Assembly (NCBI GenBank): GCA_964571195.1
Contig: CAZNAD010000003.1
Location: 1 to 64,000 of the forward strand
Reading direction: 5' to 3'
Source of the DNA: PALSA-1006 sp964571195
Lineage (GTDB): Bacteria; Pseudomonadota; Gammaproteobacteria; Burkholderiales; Gallionellaceae
DNA: 64,000 nt
Under the pieces are notes generated by a model, which was given only the letters and a program-made list of their open reading frames with translations, had not been told where the DNA came from and searched no databases. Position numbers and translations under genes: made by a program. This document shows, in pieces, positions 43,339 through 50,975 of the stretch; the stretch's first letter is position 1; each line of letters starts with the position of its first letter.

Positions 43339-44133
43339 TCAGAGTTCGGGAGGGGGGGGGGCGTCAGCCGATAGCGTCAAAACCTCGAATCCGCTTTCGG
43401 TCACAAGGACTGTGTGTTCCCATTGGGCGGAGAGGCTGTGGTCTTTGGTGACGACCGTCCAGCCATCCCCCAGTTGTTTGATGCCGGCCTTTCCGGCATT
43501 CACCATCGGCTCAATGGTGAAAATCATCCCGGCTTCCAGGCGTATGCCGGTACCGGGTTTTCCGTAGTGCAGGACTTGCGGTTCTTCATGGAATTTCTTA
43601 CCGATGCCATGTCCGCAGAATTCGCGCACGATACTGTAACCCAATCCTTCGGCGAAGCTCTGTATGGCATGGCCGATATCTCCCAGCGTGGCCCCGGCTT
43701 TGACCACACGGATGCCACGCCACATCGCTTCATGGGTGCTTTCGCACAGGCGGCGTGCCTGGATTGAAGGTTCGCCGACGTAGAACATGCGGCTGGTGTC
43801 CCCGTGATAACCATCTTTGATGGTAGTGATGTCGAGATTGATGATATCGCCGTTCTTCAGCTTCTTGTCACCGGGGACGCCGTGGCAGACTTGGTGATTG
43901 ATGGAGGTGCAGATGGATTTCGGGTACGGTGCATGGCCGTGGGGAGCATAATTCAGCGGGGCGGGGATACAGCCCTGGATACCGACCATGTAATCATGGC
44001 ATAACTTGTCCAGCTCTTCGGTGGTCACTCCGGCTTTGACAAACGGGGTGACATAATCCAACACTTCGCCGGCAAGACGGCCAGCAATACGCATTTTTGC
44101 GATTTCTTCGGGGGTTTTGATACAGATGGTCAT
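43339..44133 (-). CDS. map: Methionine aminopeptidase, type I
   Basis: 264 residues. The five metal ligands lie in GDIINLDITTIKDGYHGDTSRMF, in FCGHGIGKKFHEEP and in MIFTIEPMVN. It removes N-terminal Met after deformylation. The chain ends SADAPPPPEL, where the prolines are written by a run of ten C. Map ahead of glnD is the usual order (rpsB often lies nearby on the other strand, but not here). See the C-tract feature. Confidence 0.95.
   Translation of the reverse strand: MTICIKTPEEIAKMRIAGRLAGEVLDYVTPFVKAGVTTEELDKLCHDYMVGIQGCIPAPLNYAPHGHAPYPKSICTSINHQVCHGVPGDKKLKNGDIINLDITTIKDGYHGDTSRMFYVGEPSIQARRLCESTHEAMWRGIRVVKAGATLGDIGHAIQSFAEGLGYSIVREFCGHGIGKKFHEEPQVLHYGKPGTGIRLEAGMIFTIEPMVNAGKAGIKQLGDGWTVVTKDHSLSAQWEHTVLVTESGFEVLTLSADAPPPPEL
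43352..43361 (-). repeat. Homopolymer C10 tract near the 3' end of map
   Basis: Ten consecutive C on the minus strand encode part of the APPPP tail. From the sequence, one added C (or a +1 slip) bypasses the map stop and stays open into the glnD start codon in its frame; one lost C gives a premature alternative tail stopping within glnD. Confidence 0.9.
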
Positions 44134-44255
44134 GATGGCGTATTCTCGGGCGACAGCCGCAAGGATAGTGGATAGGGCTGCTCAACACAACATGACCCGC
44201 AGAATGCCCGCGTTCACGCGGAAAAATACAGGATACTTCGAAGTCTGCGGCCAGC

Positions 44256-44393
44256 TTATTGCAGGAGGTAGGCAGCGACTATTTTGCCCTCGGCATCCAC
44301 GACTCGCCAGGATTCACTGCCTTGCTGGGCGGGAATTTCGGAGGTGTTGCCGAGTTTGATGGCGGGAATTCCTTCTACATATAACGTAAGCAT
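44256..44393 (-). CDS. Small protein of unknown function, 45 residues
   Basis: Start chosen at the ATG ending at 44393, with CAGGAG seven bases upstream; the longer frame to 44531 has no such site. Product MLTLYVEGIPAIKLGNTSEI followed by a beta-rich stretch ending VVDAEGKIVAAYLLQ. It reads like two beta hairpins. No family is recognised. It lies upstream of map on the same strand, 122 bases apart. Confidence 0.5.
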   Translation of the reverse strand: MLTLYVEGIPAIKLGNTSEIPAQQGSESWRVVDAEGKIVAAYLLQ

Positions 44394-44596
44394 GATGTAC
44401 TCCTGAACAAGTGGACATGGTGACAGTCTAGCGCTAGGGCGGATGCCGCCATGAGTGGAAAAGATGGCAAAAATCAGCGCTATTGGTTTGTTGGACGGGA
44501 AGTGTTTGCATCGAAGGGTGTAGATGGTCAATTATCGTTGCCAGCAGTATTAAACTGTCCAGCCCAGACCACATTTAGGATGTTTTTACAGCCGCC

Positions 44597-45160
44597 GTGT
44601 CCAACAGCCCACTGAAAAATCGTTTACCCAGCAGAGAAATTGTCCATCGTTATCGCTGGCTGCGTCCTTTTGCACCCAGATTGGGGCATCCCAATTTATG
44701 GCACCTGCATCGGCGTTCGGTTGCCGGGGGAGTGGCGGTCGGATTGTTTTGTGGGCTGATCCCGGGGCCATTGCAGATGCTGAGTGCGGCTCTGTTAGCG
44801 ATGTCTCTCCGGGTGAATCTTCCCGTGGCATTGTTCGTCACTTTGTATAGCAATCCCTTTACCATTCTGCCGCTGTATCTGCTGGCTTATCAACTGGGGG
44901 CCTGGGCATCCGGGGCGACGGTGGATGCGGCACATCTGGTTTTGCCAGAGCTCCATTGGCATGACTGGTTCTGGCCGTTATTCCATTGGCTGTCATCACT
45001 AGGACATGCTTTTGCACTCGGTCTGCCGCTATTGGCCTTGTCACTGGCCGTATCGGGATATGTCGCGGTGCGTTTGGGCTGGCATGGTTGGGTGTTATGG
45101 CGCTTGTACCAGCGTCGCATGCGCCGGAGCCGGAACAGCGCCGGTCATATGGAACCTTAG
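44597..45160 (+). CDS. DUF2062 membrane protein
   Basis: 187 residues from GTG 44597. The DUF2062 signature is seen in SVAGGVAVGLFCGLIPGPLQMLSAALLA and SNPFTILPLYLLAYQLG, followed by two more hydrophobic segments and a basic C-terminal tail (LYQRRMRRSRN). Probably a 4-span inner-membrane protein. The role of this family is unknown; relatives sit beside competence or envelope genes. No clear ribosome site precedes the GTG, so the start is uncertain. Confidence 0.75.
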   Translation: MSNSPLKNRLPSREIVHRYRWLRPFAPRLGHPNLWHLHRRSVAGGVAVGLFCGLIPGPLQMLSAALLAMSLRVNLPVALFVTLYSNPFTILPLYLLAYQLGAWASGATVDAAHLVLPELHWHDWFWPLFHWLSSLGHAFALGLPLLALSLAVSGYVAVRLGWHGWVLWRLYQRRMRRSRNSAGHMEP

Positions 45161-45219
45161 TCCAATATAAATTCCCCGCTTGCTGGCATACATTTCACTC
45201 CACAGGATTATTGGGGCGG

Positions 45220-45705
45220 ATGGCTATCGTGGTCGAGGAACAGTCGGGACGGACAGCGGCGTTGTGTGCAAAGCGGAGGAAGCCCGTTACGGTACGTGGC
45301 TTTTCGCCTATTCATGCGCTTGCGGGGATAGGCAGGCTGGTCTGTCTCCCGTTGCTGGTTGCTGTGAGTGCCTTACCGTGTCATGCGCAGGATTTTGATT
45401 TGGCAGCAGAACCTCCCAGGGTGGTGGCGATGCTGGATGAGGCAATTTCGCTTGAGCAGGATATAAACAACCCAGATCTGATACTGCGAGTCGCAGAGCT
45501 CTACTGCGCGGCATCCCGGCTGGGGAGTCTGGAGGCGCAATATCGTTTCGGTTTGTTCTATCTCAAGGGGAGCGGGGCACCGAGGAACGTTGTTTTTGCA
45601 GCGAACCTGTTTTCACTGGCGGCGCAGCGGGGGCATGCAAAAGCGATGGACATGCTGGAAAAGGTCAATCTGCGTACCATAGACCTACCAGCGTGTATGT
45701 TGTGA
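45220..45705 (+). CDS. Exported Sel1/TPR-like protein
   Basis: 161 residues from ATG 45220. A basic N-terminus of about 40 residues, unusually long, precedes a hydrophobic segment (GRLVCLPLLVAVSALPCHAQ) that looks like a signal peptide with cut after HAQ. The mature part holds two Sel1-like helical hairpins (EAQYRFGLFYLKGSGAPRNVVFAANLFSLAA and KAMDMLEKV). Function is unknown, presumably protein-protein contact in the periplasm. It converges on parC with 19 bases between; no terminator was seen. Confidence 0.65.
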   Translation: MAIVVEEQSGRTAALCAKRRKPVTVRGFSPIHALAGIGRLVCLPLLVAVSALPCHAQDFDLAAEPPRVVAMLDEAISLEQDINNPDLILRVAELYCAASRLGSLEAQYRFGLFYLKGSGAPRNVVFAANLFSLAAQRGHAKAMDMLEKVNLRTIDLPACML

Positions 45706-45724
45706 GTTCCCCAATCTTCTCGCG

Positions 45725-48133
45725 TCAGTCGATTCGTTTCGGTTTGAAATTGGCTTGTAGCCCCTTACCACCGCGAGCCCGTTTACTGAAGTAACTGTGT
45801 AATGCTTCGCCGGAGAGTTTGATGGTGTGTTCACGTGCGCCGGTAGCTCCGCTTACTTCCAGTTTTGCTTGATTGATGACTCCCGCTGCGGCCAACTGTC
45901 CGTTTTCGCTCAGCCCCATCAGGATGACGCCTTTCCCCCCTCCTTGAAGGTGCTTAATTTCGCTCAACAGGAACAATAGCAGTCGGCCATCGCTGGAGGC
46001 GGCGGCCACCAGCGATTGTTCGCTCGGCGTGTACGGGGCAGGGGGCAGGATGGCTTCTTTTTCCACGCTGATGAATTGCTTGCCCGCCTTGGTGCGTCCG
46101 ACCATATCGCCGAGTGTGGCGGTGAAGCCGTAACCTGCGGCGGTGGCGATCAAAACATGCTGGTCGGCTTTGCCGCACAGTACGTGGGCGATTTTGGCGC
46201 CGCTGGCGAGTTCGATCAGCGTGGCGAGCGGCACGCCGTCGCCACGTCCCGAGGGCAACTGGTTGACGGGGATGCTGCATACGCGACCGTTGTCGCAAAT
46301 GACGATGCAATGGTCGGTGGTGCGGCATTCGTATTTCGCCAGCAGGCCGTCGCCGTCCTTAAAGGGCAGGGCGGATAAATCCAGCCCGTGCCCTTGCCGT
46401 GTGCGGCCCCAATGCTTCTTGGAAATGATGACGGTGACGGGTTCGTCGACGATGTTGTTTACCGGTGCGGCACGTTGCGCTTCTTGGATTAGCGTGCGAC
46501 GGTCGTCGCCGTAGGTCTGCGCATCGGCATCGATCTCGCTGGCGACTTGTTCGCGCAAGGCGGAGTCTTTCGACAGCAGGCGGGTCAGATCTTTGGCTTC
46601 TTTTTCGAGCTGCTTGATCTCCTTCTCGATGCGGATGCCTTCCATGCGTGCCAATTGGCGCAGGCGGATTTCCAGGATGTCTTCGGCTTGGCGGTCGGAG
46701 AGTTCAAAGCGCGCGATCAGAGCGGCTTTGGGATCGTCCGATTCGCGGATGATCTTGATGACCTCGTCGAGATTGAGGAACACCACCATGCGTCCGGCGA
46801 GGATATGCAGGCGGTCGTTGACCTGTCCCAAGCGGTACTGGCTGCGGCGGCGTACCGTGGAAAGGCGGAATTCAACCCACTCGCGGATGATCTGCGGCAA
46901 TGACTTTTGCTGCGGGCGACCATCCAGCCCGATCATGGTCAGGTTGAGCGGCGTGGAAGACTCCAGACTGGTGTGAGCCAGCAGCACGTTCATCAACTCT
47001 TCTTGTGTCTGGCGCGACGACTTGGGTTGGAATACCAGACGCACGGCCTGCGATTTATCGGATTCGTCCGCCACCGCATCCAGCACCGATAGCAACAATT
47101 GCTTGTTTTGCACCTGCTCCGGCGACAGGCTCTTTTTGTTGGCTTTGACTTTCGGGTTACTCAGCTCGTCGATTTCTTCCAGCACTTTGCGGGTCGAAAC
47201 GCCGTGCGGCAATTCGTACACCACGATCTGCCACTGGCCGCGCGCGAGTTCTTCCACCGTCCAGCGGGCGCGCATTTTGATCGAGCCGCGTCCGCTCAAA
47301 TAACCTTCACGCAGGTCGCGCGGCGAGGAAATGATCTGGCCTCCGGCGGGGAAGTCAGGGCCTTGCACGCAGGCGAGCAGGGCATCGTCGGCGAGGTTCG
47401 GATCGCGCACCAACTGCACCGCCGCAGAAGCGACTTCGCGCAAGTTATGCGACGGGATCTCGGTCGCCATACCCACCGCGATACCGGATGCACCGTTGAG
47501 CAGCACCATAGGCAAACGCGCGGGCAGCATCGCGGGTTCTTGGAATGCACCGTCGTAGTTGGGCACAAAATCCACCGTGCCCATATCCAGCTCGGACAGC
47601 AGCAGGTCGGCCAACGGGGTGAGGCGCGCTTCGGTGTAACGCATCGCGGCGGCATTGTCGCCGTCGCGCGTGCCGAAGTTCCCCTGGCCATCGACCAGCG
47701 GGTAGCGCATGGCGAAATCCTGTGCCAGACGTACCATCGCCTCATATGCGGAAGAGTCGCCGTGCGGATGGTATTTACCCAGCACATCGCCGACCACTCG
47801 CGCTGATTTGACGTGCTTGTTGCCGTGGCTTAATCCCATCTGGCGCATGGCGTAAAGGATGCGGCGCTGTACCGGCTTTTGCCCGTCGCACACATCCGGC
47901 AATGCGCGGCCTTTCACCACCGAGATGGCGTACTCAAGGTAAGCACGCTCGGCATACAGCGAGATCGGCACATCGTCGCCATCCGGCAAAGGGGCGAGCG
48001 GGGCGAACTGTTTCGTGCCGCCAGAACCGCCTGCGGTACTCGCTTCCGGTTCGGGTGTTTCGACTTCGACGGGTTTGGCTTCGTCTTCGGAGAAGAGGGT
48101 AGGTTGGTCTTCCGGAATGTGGTTGCTACTCAT
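45725..48133 (-). CDS. parC: DNA topoisomerase IV subunit A
   Basis: 802 residues. The breakage-rejoining domain carries the active-site Tyr in AMRYTEARL and the quinolone-region GDSSAYEAMVRLAQD; the Ser-Ser-Ala motif is the wild-type state in many species. A C-terminal beta-pinwheel region follows (GRVCSIPVNQLPSGRGDGVPL). With ParE it decatenates daughter chromosomes. Start ATG 48133 overlaps the parE stop by one base. The acidic, Pro/Glu-rich first ~35 residues are an extra tail relative to E. coli. Confidence 0.95.
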   Translation of the reverse strand: MSSNHIPEDQPTLFSEDEAKPVEVETPEPEASTAGGSGGTKQFAPLAPLPDGDDVPISLYAERAYLEYAISVVKGRALPDVCDGQKPVQRRILYAMRQMGLSHGNKHVKSARVVGDVLGKYHPHGDSSAYEAMVRLAQDFAMRYPLVDGQGNFGTRDGDNAAAMRYTEARLTPLADLLLSELDMGTVDFVPNYDGAFQEPAMLPARLPMVLLNGASGIAVGMATEIPSHNLREVASAAVQLVRDPNLADDALLACVQGPDFPAGGQIISSPRDLREGYLSGRGSIKMRARWTVEELARGQWQIVVYELPHGVSTRKVLEEIDELSNPKVKANKKSLSPEQVQNKQLLLSVLDAVADESDKSQAVRLVFQPKSSRQTQEELMNVLLAHTSLESSTPLNLTMIGLDGRPQQKSLPQIIREWVEFRLSTVRRRSQYRLGQVNDRLHILAGRMVVFLNLDEVIKIIRESDDPKAALIARFELSDRQAEDILEIRLRQLARMEGIRIEKEIKQLEKEAKDLTRLLSKDSALREQVASEIDADAQTYGDDRRTLIQEAQRAAPVNNIVDEPVTVIISKKHWGRTRQGHGLDLSALPFKDGDGLLAKYECRTTDHCIVICDNGRVCSIPVNQLPSGRGDGVPLATLIELASGAKIAHVLCGKADQHVLIATAAGYGFTATLGDMVGRTKAGKQFISVEKEAILPPAPYTPSEQSLVAAASSDGRLLLFLLSEIKHLQGGGKGVILMGLSENGQLAAAGVINQAKLEVSGATGAREHTIKLSGEALHSYFSKRARGGKGLQANFKPKRID

Positions 48134-50097
48134 CAGATATCTCCCTCAACTTCATTGCCGTGATACTCCAGCCACGCGCGGCGCGTTGAGGCTTCGTGTT
48201 TACCCATCAGCATGTTGAACATTTCCATATTTTCCTTGTATGGCACCGCAGCGACATTGACGCGCAACGAGCGGCGCGTGTCGGGGTTGAGTGTGGTGTC
48301 CCACAATTGTTCGGCGTTCATCTCACCCAAGCCTTTGAAGCGCGAGATCGACCAGCTGCCTTCGCGCACTTTCTCCTGACGCAAGCGGTCTTCGATGCCC
48401 AGCAGTTCGCCTTCGTTGAGCGCGTAGATCTTGCGAATCGGTTTCTTGCCTTGTGCGGGAACGTCCACGCGGAACAGCGGCGGTTGCGCCAGATAGATCT
48501 TTCCGGCGAGCACCACTTGGTAGAAGTGGCGGAAGAACAAAGTCAGCAACAGGGTGGAGATGTGCGCGCCGTCCACATCGGCGTCGGCCATGATGTAGAT
48601 ACCGCTGTAGCGCATGCCGGACAGATCCACGGTATCGTCCGGCCCGTGCGGGTCTACGCCGATGGCGACGGCGATGTCGTGGATCTCGTTATTGGCGAAC
48701 AGACGGTCTTTTTCCACCTCGAAGGTGTTGAGCACTTTGCCACGCAAAGGCAGGACGGCTTGGAATTCCTTGTTGCGTCCCTGTTTGGCGGAGCCTCCGG
48801 CGGAGTCGCCCTCGACCAGAAACAGTTCGGTGCGGGTCGGGTCGCTGGAGCTGCAATCGGTGAGTTTTCCCGGCAGCACGGCAACGGACGAGCCTTTTTT
48901 CTTTTCCACCTTTTGCGCCGAGCGCAAACGGCTTTGCGCCTGCTGGATGGCGAGTTCGGTGATGCGTTTGCCGAAGTCGATATGCTCGTTCAGCCACAGG
49001 TCGAGCGGGTCTTTCACCATCAGCGAGACCAGACGCAGCGCGTCGCGCGAGACGAGTTTGTCTTTGGTCTGGCCCTGGAATTGCGGGTCGAGCACCTTGG
49101 CGGAGAGTACGAAACTGGCGCGTGAGAACACGTCTTCCGGTACCAGTTTCACGCCCTTGGGCAACAAGCCGTGCAACTCGGCGAAACTTTTTACCGCATT
49201 GAATACGCCGTCGCGCAGGCCGGAATCATGCGTGCCGCCCGACCAAGTGGGAATCAGATTGACGTAAGACTCGCGCACCACCGCGCCTTCGGTGGACCAT
49301 ACGATGGCCCAAGCTGCGCCTTCGCCTTCGGCATAACCGCTGTCGCCGCCCTTGGGGATGAATTTCTCCATGGCGAAAATGGGCACGGCCATTTCCTGTT
49401 CCGCCATTGCTTCGTTCAGGTAGCCGCGCAGCCCATCGGGGTAAGACCAGACGCGCGTCTCGCCGGTTTTTTCGGTAAACAATGTGACGTTCACTCCGGG
49501 CAGCAACACCGCCTTGGAGCGCAGGGAGCGTTCCAGTTGCGGCAGGATGACATTGGGTACATCGAAATATTTCGGGTCAGGCCAAGCGCGCACCATCGTG
49601 CCGCTGCGCTTCTTCGGGCAATCGCCGACACGCGCTACGGGAGCGGCGGCAACGCCGTTGATAAAGCGGATGAAGTGTTCGCCGCCATCGCGGAATACCG
49701 TCACTTCCACCTTGGTGGAAAGGGCATTGGTCACCGCCACGCCGACACCGTGCAAACCGCCCGCGAATTTGTACGCGCCGCCGGAATCCTTGTCGAACTT
49801 GCCCCCGGAGTGCAGCACCGTGAACGCCACCTCGACCACCGACACGCCTTCTTCGGGATGCAGACCGACCGGAATGCCGCGCCCGTCATCCAGCACCGAC
49901 ACCGAGCCGTCGGCATGGGCGATCACGCTGATGTTCTTGGCGTAATTGGCCAAAGCCTCGTCGCAGGCGTTGTCCACGACTTCGGCGATGAGGTGATTGG
50001 GAGATTCGAGATTGGTATACATCCCCGGGCGCTGGCGCACCGGTTCAAGACCGCGCAGAACTTTGAAACTGGATTCGTCGTATTTTTTGTTGGCCAT
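48133..50097 (-). CDS. parE: DNA topoisomerase IV subunit B
   Basis: 654 residues. The GHKL ATPase domain shows EVVDNACDEALANYA, DDGRGIPVG and GGLHGVGVAVTNALS; the Toprim domain shows EGDSAGGSAKQGRNKEFQAV-type and DADVDGAHIS motifs. ParE powers strand passage by topoisomerase IV. Its 5' end faces the LexA-type repressor, 71 bases away, so the promoter may be shared. ParE rather than GyrB by length and by lacking the GyrB insert. Confidence 0.95.
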   Translation of the reverse strand: MANKKYDESSFKVLRGLEPVRQRPGMYTNLESPNHLIAEVVDNACDEALANYAKNISVIAHADGSVSVLDDGRGIPVGLHPEEGVSVVEVAFTVLHSGGKFDKDSGGAYKFAGGLHGVGVAVTNALSTKVEVTVFRDGGEHFIRFINGVAAAPVARVGDCPKKRSGTMVRAWPDPKYFDVPNVILPQLERSLRSKAVLLPGVNVTLFTEKTGETRVWSYPDGLRGYLNEAMAEQEMAVPIFAMEKFIPKGGDSGYAEGEGAAWAIVWSTEGAVVRESYVNLIPTWSGGTHDSGLRDGVFNAVKSFAELHGLLPKGVKLVPEDVFSRASFVLSAKVLDPQFQGQTKDKLVSRDALRLVSLMVKDPLDLWLNEHIDFGKRITELAIQQAQSRLRSAQKVEKKKGSSVAVLPGKLTDCSSSDPTRTELFLVEGDSAGGSAKQGRNKEFQAVLPLRGKVLNTFEVEKDRLFANNEIHDIAVAIGVDPHGPDDTVDLSGMRYSGIYIMADADVDGAHISTLLLTLFFRHFYQVVLAGKIYLAQPPLFRVDVPAQGKKPIRKIYALNEGELLGIEDRLRQEKVREGSWSISRFKGLGEMNAEQLWDTTLNPDTRRSLRVNVAAVPYKENMEMFNMLMGKHEASTRRAWLEYHGNEVEGDI

Positions 50098-50131
50098 TTT
50101 TCGTTCGTATGGGTGAAGCTGAATTTCACTG

Positions 50132-50160
50132 TTGACTTGGGAACGCTCGTTCTATATCTT
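50132..50160 (+). promoter_or_regulatory. Promoter with embedded GAAC-N4-GTTC operator for the LexA-type repressor
   Basis: TTGACT (50132-50137) and TATCTT (50155-50160) are 17 bases apart. Between them GAACGCTCGTTC (50141-50152) is a perfect inverted repeat (GAACG-CT-CGTTC) that would block RNA polymerase if bound. The palindrome matches the core of Gram-positive SOS boxes, not the CTGT-N8-ACAG box of E. coli. Confidence 0.65.
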
Positions 50161-50168
50161 ACCGACCC

Positions 50169-50744
50169 ATGAGCAACGACGCAAATTATCTCGCCAAACT
50201 TCAGGACTATTACGCGGACAACAACGTATTGCCGCCGTATTCGACCATCATGTCGTTATTGGGGCTGAAATCCAAATCCCCGGTGGCGGCTCTGATCGCG
50301 CGGCTCAAATTACAAGGGTTCCTTGAGTCTACCCCGGAAAAACGTCTTAAACCGGGCAGACGATTCTTCGAGCGTCCCATTTTCGACAGTGTCCAAGCGG
50401 GCGCGCCTAGGGCGGCAGACGATGCCCGTTACGATACCCTCACCATCGACGAATATCTGGTCGAGAGTCCTTCCAATACCGTGTTGATCAACGTCAAAGG
50501 AGATTCCATGATTGATGCAGGCATCATGCCTGGTGATACGGTCGTGGTAGAAAAGCGCGGGCCGGCCAATATCGGCGACATGGTCATCGCTATCGTCGAC
50601 AATGAATTCACCTTGAAGACGCTCGGTAGCGAAAAGGGGCAGTTCGTCCTGTTGCCGGCTAATCCTGCCTATCCGGTCATTCGCCCCAAAGGCGACCTCG
50701 AGATTTTCGGCATCGTGGTCGGGCAATTCCGCAAATACAAATAA
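50169..50744 (+). CDS. lexA: LexA-type self-cleaving transcriptional repressor (S24)
   Basis: 191 residues. A winged-helix domain (LPPYSTIMSLLGLKSKSPVAALIARLKLQGFLE is where LexA has PPTRAEI...) leads to the S24 domain: cleavage bond Ala77-Gly78 in VQAGAP, catalytic Ser113 in GDSMIDAG and Lys150 in EFTLKTL. Spacing of the three matches E. coli LexA within one residue. The recognition helix differs strongly from E. coli, and the operator in its promoter differs too. It could be the main SOS repressor or a paralogue. No SOS gene follows; the 231-base gap to glgP holds only an unsupported 51-codon frame (50787-50942) without a ribosome site. Confidence 0.8.
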   Translation: MSNDANYLAKLQDYYADNNVLPPYSTIMSLLGLKSKSPVAALIARLKLQGFLESTPEKRLKPGRRFFERPIFDSVQAGAPRAADDARYDTLTIDEYLVESPSNTVLINVKGDSMIDAGIMPGDTVVVEKRGPANIGDMVIAIVDNEFTLKTLGSEKGQFVLLPANPAYPVIRPKGDLEIFGIVVGQFRKYK

Positions 50745-50975
50745 CGAATGCTGCACTGATGGCTTAATCGGGTTTACCATATCGACATGGGACCTTTCTC
50801 AGCCAATTTCTTCGAATTTTATTTCACTTCAATACCGGACGGTGTGAGGCAGTTCATCTGCTTTATCGGTGCCGTCCGACCGCCTGTTGGCAAGACCTGC
50901 TATCCCGCAGAGGGTTTTAACAGCGATTCGTATCACACATAACAAATACTTAGGTCAGACAGGAGGAGTTGGATC

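Noticed and set aside
44134..44255. CCGCG/CGCGG hairpin upstream of map as a terminator
   Set aside because: Only a 5-bp stem, and the T-run lies on the wrong side for the strand concerned.
50787..50942. 51-codon frame in the lexA-glgP gap
   Set aside because: No ribosome site, aromatic-rich random-looking product; probably chance.
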